DNA of 49,724 nucleotides. It comes from Deltaproteobacteria bacterium (GTDB lineage Bacteria > Desulfobacterota > Desulfuromonadia > Geobacterales > Pseudopelobacteraceae). The translations under genes and the position numbers were made by a program. The notes beneath the pieces were generated by a model, which worked only from the letters and a program-made list of their open reading frames with translations, ran no database searches and was not told the origin of the DNA. Of this stretch, positions 34,171 through 42,109 are shown piece by piece. The stretch lies in assembly GCA_019162745.1 (NCBI GenBank), contig JAFLLC010000006.1, forward strand, positions 1-49,724, given 5' to 3'. The stretch's first letter is position 1, and each line of letters starts with the position of its first letter.

Positions 34171-34707
34171 TTATTCGGGAGCCTTTTTGCTAACCGAAAG
34201 TGCACATGCCAGCCATACCAGAAGCGGTGTCATAATTCCCCAACCAATCGCCAGCAGCAGCATCCCGGTCGTTGTAGGCAATGCCTCGGTTGCCCCCAGT
34301 TTGGCCCCACTGTAATATGCCAGCGGCCCGCCGACCGCACCAAAGAGTGCCGCTAACAGGTATCGTCCACGAAGCCAGGCCATGGATACATTTAGTGTGG
34401 CGGCAAAGTTCAGCCAGAGGCAGATCATCCAAGGCGGACTGAAAGGGCGGGGAAAGAGGTGCTGCAGCGGCGTAAAGACTCCACCCTCCACGAAAATCGT
34501 GTCAAAAAAGAAGCCGAGCATGCCCGCCGTTAGCAGCAGCTTTACTTCACCGCGCCGATTTTCCTGTAGTGCCAGATGGATCGCCAGGGTCGGCACCATG
34601 GCCAGCGGGCCGAGCCAGAACATCCCCCGTGCTGCTCCCAGAACTGCCGCAAACCAGGCTGCCTGGAATAGTGCTACATTGATCACCTTGCGGGTCAGGT
34701 CATTCAC
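34171..34707 (-). CDS. DUF2878-family inner-membrane protein
   Basis: A 178-residue membrane protein with about five hydrophobic segments. It matches the DUF2878 family as I know it: an N-terminal VINVALFQAAWFAAVLGA, a central FFFDTIFVEGGVFTP loop and PPWMICLWLNFAATLN. Members are usually found beside cyclopropane-synthase-like and DUF1365 genes, as here. It overlaps the lipocalin stop by ATGA and is the last gene of the leftward lipid operon. Biochemical role unknown. Confidence 0.85.
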   Translation of the reverse strand: MNDLTRKVINVALFQAAWFAAVLGAARGMFWLGPLAMVPTLAIHLALQENRRGEVKLLLTAGMLGFFFDTIFVEGGVFTPLQHLFPRPFSPPWMICLWLNFAATLNVSMAWLRGRYLLAALFGAVGGPLAYYSGAKLGATEALPTTTGMLLLAIGWGIMTPLLVWLACALSVSKKAPE

Positions 34708-35243
34708 GGACGGCTTCCATCATTCGGCCAGCGCTGGGGCACCTGGCGGAGTTTGGAGATATCATAGCCCTGACTCTCCAGCTCCCTCACCAGATGCCGG
34801 TAGTCCGCTTCGGGAATCTGCGGGGTGCGGGCCATGATCCAGACATAGTCGCGCTTGTTACGGCCAATGACGGTCTGACTGTAATCCTCATTGAGGTGTG
34901 TGATCAGATATTCGGCTTTGATCGGCCATACGAACTGCATCCCCCAGGTGGAGTTGTTGACCGTGTCGACGATAAAGCCGCGCGGGTTGTAGCGTTTGGG
35001 TGGGCCATCGAAGCTCCCCTTGTTGAAGGTGAAGACGGTGTCAACGCTGCCGTCCGGTTCGAGCCGATAGGTTTCGATGCCGTTGTAAGACTCTGTTTCG
35101 ATAAAGGTCGGGATGCAGGCGATGACGTACCATGGTCCCATAAAGCGCTTGATATCGACCTTGTCTACCGTTTTGATTGGTGGCAAAGAGGCGCTGCAAC
35201 CGGTCATAATCAGCAGGGCGATCGTTAAAAACGTATGTTTCAT
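34704..35243 (-). CDS. lipocalin-family outer-membrane lipoprotein (Blc-like)
   Basis: A 179-residue lipoprotein. The signal peptide MKHTFLTIALLIMTGC ends in lipobox MTGC. The lipocalin barrel starts with KRFMGPWYVIACIPTFIE (G-x-W) and includes YNPRGFIVD, NSTWGMQFVWPIKAEYLI and YSQTVIGRNKRDYVWIMAR, typical of bacterial Blc. Blc binds lysophospholipids and fatty acids. Its place one base after the methyltransferase stop fits carriage of the modified lipid between membranes. GGAG lies upstream of the ATG. Confidence 0.92.
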   Translation of the reverse strand: MKHTFLTIALLIMTGCSASLPPIKTVDKVDIKRFMGPWYVIACIPTFIETESYNGIETYRLEPDGSVDTVFTFNKGSFDGPPKRYNPRGFIVDTVNNSTWGMQFVWPIKAEYLITHLNEDYSQTVIGRNKRDYVWIMARTPQIPEADYRHLVRELESQGYDISKLRQVPQRWPNDGSRP

Positions 35244-35245
35244 AG

Positions 35246-36532
35246 CTATGTGCTCCTTTCCAAAGAAGGGAGTAATGGCTCTCCTCGATATCCTGGTTTG
35301 CTGAACAACAGTTGCACCACACCGGTAAAGCGCTCCGCAAATCCGCCCTCGCAGTAGCAAAGATAAAACTCCCACATCCTGATAAAACGGTCGTCAAAGC
35401 CCATTCCCCTGACCTGCTCCAGATTGGCATGAAATGCACTTCGCCATTCCCGCAGGGTTCGGGCGTAGTGCGAGGAGAGGTCTTCGAGATTGTTCAGGCG
35501 CAGGTCGGTGGTGCGCGCCACCGCGTCGGAGATGGCATGCAACGACGGGCAGCAGCTGCCGGGAAAGATATAACGGTTGATGAAGTCAGGTGCGTCCAGG
35601 TAACGGTCATACAGATGGTCCGGCATGGTGATGGCCTGGATCAGGCCCGCCCCGTCAGGTTTTAGACGTTCGGCGCAAGTACGGAAATAGGTCGGCAGAT
35701 GACGGTGGCCGACCGCTTCGATCATCTCGATTGAGACCAGCCGGTCGAACTGCCCGGTCAGGTCGCGGTAATCCTGCTGCAGCAGGGTGATCTGATTGCC
35801 AAGCCCTTCTGTTGTGATTCGCTCCGCTGAATGATCATGCTGCTGCCGCGAGATGGTGGTCGTGGTAACGTGGCAACCGTAATACCGGGCGGCGTGGATG
35901 GCAAAACCGCCCCAGCCGGTACCGATCTCCAGCACCTGCATTCCCGGCGCAAGTCCCAGTTTACGGCAGATGCGATCGAACTTGGCCGTCGATGCTTCCT
36001 CCAGCGTGCTGTCGTCCCGTTCGAAAATGCCGCAGGAATAGGCCATGGTCGGGTCGAGAAACAACCGGTAGAAATCGTTACCCAGATCGTAGTGAGCGGC
36101 AATGTTCCTGCGGCTACCGCTGCGGGTATTATCGTTAAGACGGTGCAGCAGTCGTCGCAATGGCCCGGATATACGTGCCAGGCCTCCTTCAAGCTCCTGC
36201 TGAGCCTCCTGATTGCGCACCATGATCCGAATCAGTGACGTCAGGTCGCTGCAGTTCCAGAGGCCGTCCATATATGCCTCACCAGCAGCAATGGTGCCGC
36301 CAAAGGCAACCCGCCGAAAAAAATCGGGATGCGTGACGCGAACAGTAGCGCTCAAACGTGTATCCGGATCGCCGAATTCCCGGCGCTGGTAGCAATCTAC
36401 CAGAATAATACGCCCCTGCCTGACAGCCGAAAGGGCTTTCAGCACCAGATTCCGTGCAATTTTATGCAGTATTCCTGACGGTGGAGTAGCTCCCTCGCAG
36501 CAGTTACCGTAGATCTGTTCATTATCGTTCAT
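35246..36532 (-). CDS. cyclopropane-fatty-acid-synthase-family SAM methyltransferase (first copy)
   Basis: A 428-residue enzyme of the Cfa family, which adds a methylene or methyl group from SAM to the double bond of phospholipid acyl chains. It has an N-terminal lipid-binding region, AHYDLGNDFYRLFLDPTMAYSCG (with the conserved active-site-region cysteine), the SAM site VLEIGTGWGGFAIHAA, TTTISRQQ, and the acidic residues of SIEMIEAVGH. It overlaps DUF1365 by ATGA. Relatives clustered with an FAD oxidoreductase and DUF1365 are linked to stress-induced methylated or furan fatty acids. Product identity is not decidable here. Confidence 0.92.
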   Translation of the reverse strand: MNDNEQIYGNCCEGATPPSGILHKIARNLVLKALSAVRQGRIILVDCYQRREFGDPDTRLSATVRVTHPDFFRRVAFGGTIAAGEAYMDGLWNCSDLTSLIRIMVRNQEAQQELEGGLARISGPLRRLLHRLNDNTRSGSRRNIAAHYDLGNDFYRLFLDPTMAYSCGIFERDDSTLEEASTAKFDRICRKLGLAPGMQVLEIGTGWGGFAIHAARYYGCHVTTTTISRQQHDHSAERITTEGLGNQITLLQQDYRDLTGQFDRLVSIEMIEAVGHRHLPTYFRTCAERLKPDGAGLIQAITMPDHLYDRYLDAPDFINRYIFPGSCCPSLHAISDAVARTTDLRLNNLEDLSSHYARTLREWRSAFHANLEQVRGMGFDDRFIRMWEFYLCYCEGGFAERFTGVVQLLFSKPGYRGEPLLPSLERST

Positions 36533-37308
36533 GGATGGTAGCGTCCTTTTCTTATAACAACTGTTTCCGGGTGCGGGCAGAAAGGCACCCCTTTCATTTT
36601 CAGGCGCAGCGCCTGCCAGTAGATGGCAGCGATGACCTTGGCGGTCATGAACGGCCAGCGCAGCAAAACCCCGGCCAGATTGCCGCCGGTCAACGGCTGC
36701 TGCTGCAGATTCAGGGAGGCATTGAAAATCTCAGTCCCCTGTCGCCAACTGGTCATGTGTACCGACAATTGTTCCCCCGGCGGGGTGAAGCGCCAGTCGT
36801 AGTTCATGTCCATCGGCATAAAAGGGGACACGTGGAACTCCTTGTCCAGTCGGAACCTGTGCCATTGCCCGTCTTTCGTGGCGATTCGGGCATCGAAGGC
36901 CCGCTGGTATTCCTCGCCCCAGGGGGTGTTGTGGATCTCGACCAGGTAGGCCTCCAGGATGATGCCGTCTCCTCCAAAACAGTAGTAGATGCTGATCGGG
37001 TTGAAACAATAGCCCAGATAGCGCAGATGGGTCAAAAGGCGGACCGGGCCGGCGGGGCGGAAGCCAAGCTGCCGTTCGACCTCGTCCCGCACGGCCTGGT
37101 CGAGTGGCAGTGATGATGAATGGAAGTAATCCGAACGTTGGAAACATGCCCAGTTCGTTCGCTCCACCGACCAGAGCCAGCGACCCTTAAATACGGTTTC
37201 CAGCTCTGCCAGGTCGAGATACAGAAAGAAGAGGCTGTAGCGGAACCCGTTGCCGACCGGTGTCAGGCGCTGATGGCCCACATGGCCTGTATAGATCCGG
37301 CTCTGCAT
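36529..37308 (-). CDS. DUF1365-family protein
   Basis: A 259-residue protein starting MQSRIYTGHVGHQRLTPVGN, followed by FRYSLFFLYLDLAEL, LLTHLRYLGYCFNPISIYYCF and VEIHNTPWGEEYQR, then VSPFMPMDMNYDWRF. All of these are hallmark DUF1365 segments. The family is almost always adjacent to a Cfa-like methyltransferase and an FAD oxidoreductase, as here. The fold and activity are uncharacterised to my knowledge. The ATG at 37308 lies two bases after the upstream stop; an earlier start inside the neighbour is unlikely. Confidence 0.9.
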   Translation of the reverse strand: MQSRIYTGHVGHQRLTPVGNGFRYSLFFLYLDLAELETVFKGRWLWSVERTNWACFQRSDYFHSSSLPLDQAVRDEVERQLGFRPAGPVRLLTHLRYLGYCFNPISIYYCFGGDGIILEAYLVEIHNTPWGEEYQRAFDARIATKDGQWHRFRLDKEFHVSPFMPMDMNYDWRFTPPGEQLSVHMTSWRQGTEIFNASLNLQQQPLTGGNLAGVLLRWPFMTAKVIAAIYWQALRLKMKGVPFCPHPETVVIRKGRYHP

Positions 37309-37310
37309 GG

Positions 37311-38555
37311 CTACAACCCCTTCCCGAACTGCTGGCAGACCGCTAGGGCGCTTTTGACGCCATCCTCGTGAAAGCCCCAGCCCCAGTAGGCGCCGCAATA
37401 GGAGGTGCGGTTGACGCCGCTGATCTCGTCCCGGCGTTTCTGGGCTTTGAAGGCGGCGGTCGAGTAGACCGCGTGGTGATAGGTCAGGCGACGGATTATC
37501 GCATCAGGATCGATGGCTTCCGGGCTGTTGAGTGTCACACAGAACTCCACCGGTGCGTTGATCGTCTGCAGCCGGTTCATCCAGTAGGTCAGCACCACAC
37601 TATCCTGCTGCTGGCGTGGGATCAGGCAGTTCCAGCTGGCGCGGGCCTTGGGAATCGACGGCAGCAACCGGCTGTCGGTGTGCAGCACGGTATCGTTTTT
37701 CTGGTAGGGGATGGCTCCCAGCAGCTCCCGCTCCGCAGCCGACGGATCGGCCAGCATCCCCAGCGCCTGGTCGCTGTGGCACGCCAGGACCACATGGTCG
37801 AAACTCTCCGCCTCGCCGCCGCATGGGGTGATTACCACACGATCTCCGTAGCGCTGCACCCGCTCCACCGGGGTTGACAAGCGTATCCGGTCGCGGAAAG
37901 GGCGTATCAGCGGCGCAACATACTGGCGGGAGCCGCCGGTGACGACCCGCCAGGTGGGCTGGTCGAATACGTTGAGCATGCCGTGATTGGTGAAGAACTG
38001 GACGAAGGCCGCCGCCGGGAACTCCAGGAACCGGGCCGGGTCTGCCGACCAGACCGCCGCCCCCATGGGGATCAGGAACTTTTCGATGAACAGGGGTGAA
38101 TAGCCATGAGCGCGGAGATACTCACCCAGCGGCAGACTCAGGTCGCTGCTGCCGCATAACTCCGTCGAGGAGCGGTTAAAGCGAAAAATTTCCCGCAGCA
38201 TCCGCCAGAAGGCAAGGCTGAACAGGTTACGGCGCTGGGCAAAGAGCGTATCCAGATTGGTGGCGCAGTATTGCAATCCGGAAGCCTCGCAGACAGCTGA
38301 GAAACTCATCACGCTCGGTTGCGATGGGACGCCCAGCCTCTCCAGCAGCTTGATGAAATTGGGGTAGGTGCGCTCATTGAAGACGATGAAACCGGTGTCC
38401 ACCGCGTAGCTTTTACCGTCATGGGTCACATCCAGCGTGTTGGTGTGCCCCCCCGGATAGTCATTGGCCTCGAACAGGGTGATCTCATGTTCGCCGCAGA
38501 GCAGGTGAGCTGTGGTCAATCCGGATATGCCGCCGCCAATAATTGCGATTTTCAT
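37311..38555 (-). CDS. FAD-dependent amine-oxidase-like oxidoreductase
   Basis: A 414-residue flavoprotein. The N-terminal dinucleotide motif is IAIIGGGISGLTTAHLL, followed by the acidic ribose-binding residue in TLFEAND and the GGHTNT segment typical of amine oxidase/phytoene desaturase relatives. The C-terminus has GAYWGWGFHEDGV, usual for the versions adjacent to DUF1365/Cfa. It could desaturate or oxidise a methylated acyl chain. A 17-codon copy of its 5' end lies at 33597. Confidence 0.9.
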   Translation of the reverse strand: MKIAIIGGGISGLTTAHLLCGEHEITLFEANDYPGGHTNTLDVTHDGKSYAVDTGFIVFNERTYPNFIKLLERLGVPSQPSVMSFSAVCEASGLQYCATNLDTLFAQRRNLFSLAFWRMLREIFRFNRSSTELCGSSDLSLPLGEYLRAHGYSPLFIEKFLIPMGAAVWSADPARFLEFPAAAFVQFFTNHGMLNVFDQPTWRVVTGGSRQYVAPLIRPFRDRIRLSTPVERVQRYGDRVVITPCGGEAESFDHVVLACHSDQALGMLADPSAAERELLGAIPYQKNDTVLHTDSRLLPSIPKARASWNCLIPRQQQDSVVLTYWMNRLQTINAPVEFCVTLNSPEAIDPDAIIRRLTYHHAVYSTAAFKAQKRRDEISGVNRTSYCGAYWGWGFHEDGVKSALAVCQQFGKGL

Positions 38556-38571
38556 GGCTTCCCCCCGCGCT

Positions 38572-38970
38572 TCATATCAGCGGCCTGGTCTCTGTCACCT
38601 TTAACCAAACCGCATGAGTGACGGCAGCACCGGCACCGGGTCCGACAATTTCATCGGTATTTGCCTTGATGGTCGCCAGCAGTTCGCCCTCCTCCTCGGT
38701 CTTGATCAGTTCCAGGGCCAGACGAACGCCACTGAAACCGGGGGAACTGGTCTTAAACAGGAAGGCCGCGTGCCGGTTGCCGGTCAGGTTCTGGTAGGTG
38801 CGCCTGTCAGTCATGCCCCAGACCAGCGTCGTTTCATCGATGACATGCGGCCGGGCATAGACGGCGCTGTTAACTTTGCCGTCCGGGGAAGCGGTGGACA
38901 TCACCCCCAATCCGGGATGGGTAAACAGTTCAGCAAGATTCAAAGTTGCAGCTCCTTTTGTTTGTAGCAT
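38572..38970 (-). CDS. pyridoxamine-phosphate-oxidase-like flavin split-barrel protein
   Basis: A 132-residue protein with the split-barrel pattern LGVMSTASPDGKVNSAVYARPHV, then VWGMTDRRTYQNLTGNRHAAFLF, as in FMN- or F420-binding PNPOx relatives. Such proteins bind FMN and reduce small substrates or store flavin. It lies in the lipid operon, 16 bases before the FAD oxidoreductase and two bases behind DUF2177, so a redox role in the same pathway is plausible. Start chosen at ATG 38970 because a GTG at 38985 sits inside the neighbour. Confidence 0.82.
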   Translation of the reverse strand: MLQTKGAATLNLAELFTHPGLGVMSTASPDGKVNSAVYARPHVIDETTLVWGMTDRRTYQNLTGNRHAAFLFKTSSPGFSGVRLALELIKTEEEGELLATIKANTDEIVGPGAGAAVTHAVWLKVTETRPLI

Positions 38971-38972
38971 GA

Positions 38973-39389
38973 TTACTGCATCCACTGCGATACCACTGCA
39001 GCGAACCAGGTTGTTATCGCGCAGAGGAAGCAGCCCCAGCAGATATCAACCCAGACCATCCTGACCGGCCAACGCTCCAGGGTGGACATATTGGTCATGT
39101 CATAAACACCGTAGACGATCAGGCCAAAAAGAGCACCCCACGCCAGGGAAGATGTCACAAGGTGCTCCGGATCGACCCGCGGCAGCGCGAACAGCACAAT
39201 CCCCAGTGGCAGCAGCAGGTAGACAATGGCGGCTGCCCAGTAGACCGGGATGATGGCGGTGCCCCGGACCCGGGCGTAGGGACCAAGCTCTTTGATATAA
39301 AATCCCTGCATCAGTTTGGCCAGCCAGAGGTAATCCAGCACAAGAGTGAACGGCAGGCAGAGCAGGTAGATCTTGAGGGTATGCAGCAT
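38973..39389 (-). CDS. DUF2177-family membrane protein
   Basis: A 138-residue protein of four membrane helices. It matches DUF2177: YLLCLPFTLVLDYLWLAKLM at the start, central YARVRGTAIIPVYWAA, and LFGLIVYGVYDMTNMSTLERWP, then VDICWG. The D-x-L-W and Y-D-x-T-N motifs are family signatures. It is one base from DUF1295, and the pair often occurs together in Cfa clusters. No biochemical function is known to me. Confidence 0.88.
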   Translation of the reverse strand: MLHTLKIYLLCLPFTLVLDYLWLAKLMQGFYIKELGPYARVRGTAIIPVYWAAAIVYLLLPLGIVLFALPRVDPEHLVTSSLAWGALFGLIVYGVYDMTNMSTLERWPVRMVWVDICWGCFLCAITTWFAAVVSQWMQ

Positions 39390-39390
39390 G

Positions 39391-40167
39391 TCAGGTTCCT
39401 TCCTTTGGTGGCAGCGGGAAAAAGGCGCTGGTACGGCGTTTGTATTCCTGGAAATCAGCCCGATCTTCGTACGGCTTTTCCAGCATGGGAATGCCGGAGA
39501 CCTTCAGGATCAGGAACGTGATGGTCAGCGGCCCGACCACCGTCAGCCAGCCGCCCGGCAGGGCCAGCGTCATCACCCAGATCCCCCACCAGAGAGTCAC
39601 CTCGCCGAAATAGTTAGGGTGACGGGTGTAGCGCCACAGGCCAGAGGTCATCAGTTTTCCTTTGTTATCCGGATTGCGGATGAATTTCAGCAACTGCCTG
39701 TCACCGACAGCCTCGAAGCAGAAACCGTACAGCCAGGCCGCCAGGGCAAGAAGATCGAGCCACCCCAGAGGTGCGGCCGGTGCCGTATTGGCGAAGACAA
39801 TCGGGATGGCAACCATCAGCAGCAAAATTCCCTGCAGCATGAAGACCTGCAGGAATGAACGGAGCACGAACCACCTGCCCCACTCTTCGCGCCACTTCCG
39901 GTAGCGCGGATCTTCACCACGACCACGATTGCGGTTGTGGATATGCAATGCCAGCCTGACTCCCCAGACCAGCACCAGCCCCGAGACCAACAGACCCCGG
40001 GGCGAGTAGATCCCGCCAGCCAGCAGCGAAACCGCCGCTGCCAGGATGAACCCCAGTCCCCAGGCAACATCGGCAATATCGTTGCGGACGCGAATCTGGG
40101 CGGCGATGAACCAGCCGGTCATGTAGATCAGGATAGAGGTAGCGGTTATCAAAAAAACTGCCTTCAT
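39391..40167 (-). CDS. DUF1295 / steroid 5-alpha-reductase-like membrane protein
   Basis: A 258-residue membrane protein with about six helices. The family core is clear: DVAWGLGFILAAAV near the start, EDPRYRKWREEWG, then SGLWRYTRHPNYFGEVTLWWGIW, with the R-x-x-x-x-P-N-Y-x-G-E cofactor/active-site motif shared by steroid 5-alpha-reductases and isoprenylcysteine methyltransferases, and YKRRTSAFFPLPP at the end. It could reduce a double bond of a lipid using NADPH. The ATG at 40167 overlaps the SRPBCC stop. Confidence 0.88.
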   Translation of the reverse strand: MKAVFLITATSILIYMTGWFIAAQIRVRNDIADVAWGLGFILAAAVSLLAGGIYSPRGLLVSGLVLVWGVRLALHIHNRNRGRGEDPRYRKWREEWGRWFVLRSFLQVFMLQGILLLMVAIPIVFANTAPAAPLGWLDLLALAAWLYGFCFEAVGDRQLLKFIRNPDNKGKLMTSGLWRYTRHPNYFGEVTLWWGIWVMTLALPGGWLTVVGPLTITFLILKVSGIPMLEKPYEDRADFQEYKRRTSAFFPLPPKEGT

Positions 40168-40628
40168 GCGGTTTCCCGATCTGCCACGGTGAGGTTGGTT
40201 GTACCTATGGCTGGCTTGAACGGTTGGCACCTGGTGAAAAGTGGAATTCGGTGCTGCTCCTCTTCCAGAATGTTCCTGATCCTCTGTGCCGCCAACCGGC
40301 AGACCGACAGGTACGGGGCCGCCAGCAGGGGGACCTCGAAGGTCACCCGGCAGCGGTCCGGCCCGAGCGGCTCAACCCGGTGACCGGTGGCCGGAATGCC
40401 GGCGACCTCCCAGTTCCAACGTCGTCCGGCAGCAAATTCCGTGACCCGAAACGGCAGCCAGACGCCGAAGATTGTCAGTACCCGACCGGTACTGCCGGGG
40501 CCGATGTACTGTTGGGCTGACTCAACGCGGGAGACCGATGGCCCCCACTGCGGCCATCTCGACGTATCGGTCAGCAGTTTCCAGGCAGCAGACGCTGGAG
40601 CCAGTATCTCAACTCCTGTTTCCAGCAT
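40164..40628 (-). CDS. SRPBCC/polyketide-cyclase-like lipid-binding protein
   Basis: A 154-residue START/Bet v1-fold protein. The N-terminal strand-helix ILAPASAAWKLLTDTSRWPQWGPSV is the classic SRPBCC opening, followed by beta-strands (RVLTIFGVWLPFRVTEFAAG, then WNWEVAGI) and the long C-terminal helix. These proteins have a hydrophobic cavity for lipids or aromatic compounds and lack a fixed catalytic motif. It overlaps genes on both sides (20 and 4 bases), so it belongs to the lipid operon and may present the acyl substrate. Confidence 0.85.
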   Translation of the reverse strand: MLETGVEILAPASAAWKLLTDTSRWPQWGPSVSRVESAQQYIGPGSTGRVLTIFGVWLPFRVTEFAAGRRWNWEVAGIPATGHRVEPLGPDRCRVTFEVPLLAAPYLSVCRLAAQRIRNILEEEQHRIPLFTRCQPFKPAIGTTNLTVADRETA

Positions 40629-40956
40629 GCTTTCCCCTCAGCAAAGAGTCAATACCCTCTGCCGGTTGCCACCTTCGCAACTGCACCAGCAGATAACCGG
40701 CCATGGCAATATTGCCCAGGGTCATAATAAGAACGAACCAGAGGATGCTTTTTGCCAGAGACTGTTCGCGCCAGGCAACCCAGAGCCAGAAGAAGAGGAA
40801 GCCGCAGTAGGCATCAGCCAGGGTGGCCCGGAACCATGGATCGGGCCAGAGTTGGCGAGTTGCGCTGACGATGTCCTGGTGCAGCGAGGCGCTGATCGTG
40901 GCATACAGCATTAAGGCCAGCACAACCAGGCCGATTATGGTCAGGAAAGTTTTCAT
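40609..40956 (-). CDS. small four-helix membrane protein, DUF1475/DUF2834-like
   Basis: A 115-residue protein with three or four hydrophobic helices and the segment ATLADAYCGFLFFWLWVAWRE, then ALIMTLGNIAMAGYLLVQL. I recognise this as one of the short DUF families commonly found in Cfa/DUF1295 clusters but am not certain which accession applies. It is coupled to the SRPBCC gene (20-base overlap) and is one base behind the chalcone-isomerase-like gene. Confidence 0.7.
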   Translation of the reverse strand: MKTFLTIIGLVVLALMLYATISASLHQDIVSATRQLWPDPWFRATLADAYCGFLFFWLWVAWREQSLAKSILWFVLIMTLGNIAMAGYLLVQLRRWQPAEGIDSLLRGKHAGNRS

Positions 40957-40957
40957 G

Positions 40958-41542
40958 TCAGCGCCCTTTCAGCAGATCGCGTTTCAGCTTGTCATCGATC
41001 GAATCCCGTCCCAGCCAGATGCCGAAATAGGCGGTGGCAAAGTCGGCACCTTCGATGACCACCAGCGGCGTACCGTTCAGGGCCAGTTCAGTGCCCCTGC
41101 CGGGCAGGTAGGTCAATGCATAGCGGTCCCCCGGCTTCACATCCCGATAGATCGCATTGATCCGGTCAATCCGGCTGCGCAGTTTCGCCAGTTCGGCCGG
41201 GGTCAGGTTGAGTTGCAGGGTCGGTTCAGCCCCTTTGCCGAAATCAGAGCCCTTGATCGACACTAGATAATTGATCTCCAGTCGTTTGGGGACGCCGGAC
41301 AGGATCTCCTCCGACTTAACTCCCTCGGGTACATAGAGTGCGGCTACATAGGCCTTGATGAATTTCAGATAGCGCAGCAGCGCCGCATTGCGCAGCGGCA
41401 CCGGCGTGCCGCCAATGGAGACGTTATCGGCAAAAGTCACATTTTCAACGGACAGGGCATGAATGGGTAGGGGCACTATAGTGAGTGCCAGCAGGAGTGA
41501 GATTGTGCAGATGCAGCGTCGGGATGTTGAACGAGAGAACAT
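40958..41542 (-). CDS. exported chalcone-isomerase-like protein
   Basis: A 194-residue protein with a signal peptide (CTISLLLALTIVPLPIHA). The mature part shows the bacterial chalcone-isomerase-like pattern: VENVTFADNVSIGG at the start, GAALLRYLKFIKAYVAALYVP (here NAALLRYLKF..), RLEINYLVSIKG, then GDRYALTYLPGRGTELALNG and AYFGIWLGRDSID. Relatives include fatty-acid-binding proteins of the chalcone isomerase fold, so acyl binding in the periplasm is plausible. The ATG at 41542 has a GAGGAGG site. First gene of the eleven-gene lipid operon. Confidence 0.88.
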   Translation of the reverse strand: MFSRSTSRRCICTISLLLALTIVPLPIHALSVENVTFADNVSIGGTPVPLRNAALLRYLKFIKAYVAALYVPEGVKSEEILSGVPKRLEINYLVSIKGSDFGKGAEPTLQLNLTPAELAKLRSRIDRINAIYRDVKPGDRYALTYLPGRGTELALNGTPLVVIEGADFATAYFGIWLGRDSIDDKLKRDLLKGR

Positions 41543-41570
41543 AGCGCCTCCTCGGTAAAACTTCATGACA

Positions 41571-41598
41571 GTATTAGCAGAATACGCTATAAATGCAA
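41571..41598 (-). promoter_or_regulatory. promoter of the leftward lipid operon
   Basis: On the minus strand TTGCAT (41598-41593), a 16-base spacer and TAATAC (41576-41571) form a sigma-70-like promoter 29 bases ahead of the first gene's ATG. The 112-base divergent region also holds TATACT (41606-41611) that may serve the rightward DUF1499 gene. Confidence 0.5.
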
Positions 41599-41653
41599 CT
41601 GTGGCTATACTGTTTCGGTCATCATAATTCGTGAAGGATTCAGGAAGGAAACT

Positions 41654-42109
41654 ATGAATTCGATAATCAGGAGAACCATCGTTATGACCATCGGTCTGTT
41701 GGGGATGGTGGGGTGTGCCGGAGACCGGCCGCAAAATCTGGGCACAAAGGATGGCCTGCTGGTTGACTGTCCTTCTTCGCCCAACTGCGTTTCGAGCCAG
41801 GCTGATGATGAACGTCATCGCATTGCAGCGTTGACGTTCACCGGTGATCCCGATGCGGCCTTTGCCCGGTTGAAGCTGGTTCTCGTTCGGCGGGGCGACA
41901 CAACGATAACAGATGAGTTGCCCGGTTATCTGCGGGTTGAACTGCGCACGGCCCTGTTTGTTGATGATGGCGAGTTCCTGCTGGACAGGTCACGCTCTGT
42001 CATCCAGGTCCGTTCTGCCTCGCGTCTCGGTTATTCGGACCTGGGCAAGAACCGCAGCCGCATGGAAGAGATCCGTAGTCAATTCCACGCAGCGGAGGGG
42101 AAACCATGA
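41654..42109 (+). CDS. DUF1499-family lipoprotein
   Basis: A 151-residue lipoprotein; the signal ends in lipobox MVGC (GLLGMVGCAGD). DUF1499 features follow: DCPSSPNCVSSQ, then a repeated alpha-beta pattern ending FLLDRSRSVIQVRSASRLGYSDLGKNRSRMEEIR, in which the R-S-x-S-R-x-G-x-x-D-x-x-x-N-R block is the family signature. Unknown function; frequently linked with lipid genes. It diverges from the eleven-gene operon and overlaps the second Cfa-like gene by ATGA. Confidence 0.9.
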   Translation: MNSIIRRTIVMTIGLLGMVGCAGDRPQNLGTKDGLLVDCPSSPNCVSSQADDERHRIAALTFTGDPDAAFARLKLVLVRRGDTTITDELPGYLRVELRTALFVDDGEFLLDRSRSVIQVRSASRLGYSDLGKNRSRMEEIRSQFHAAEGKP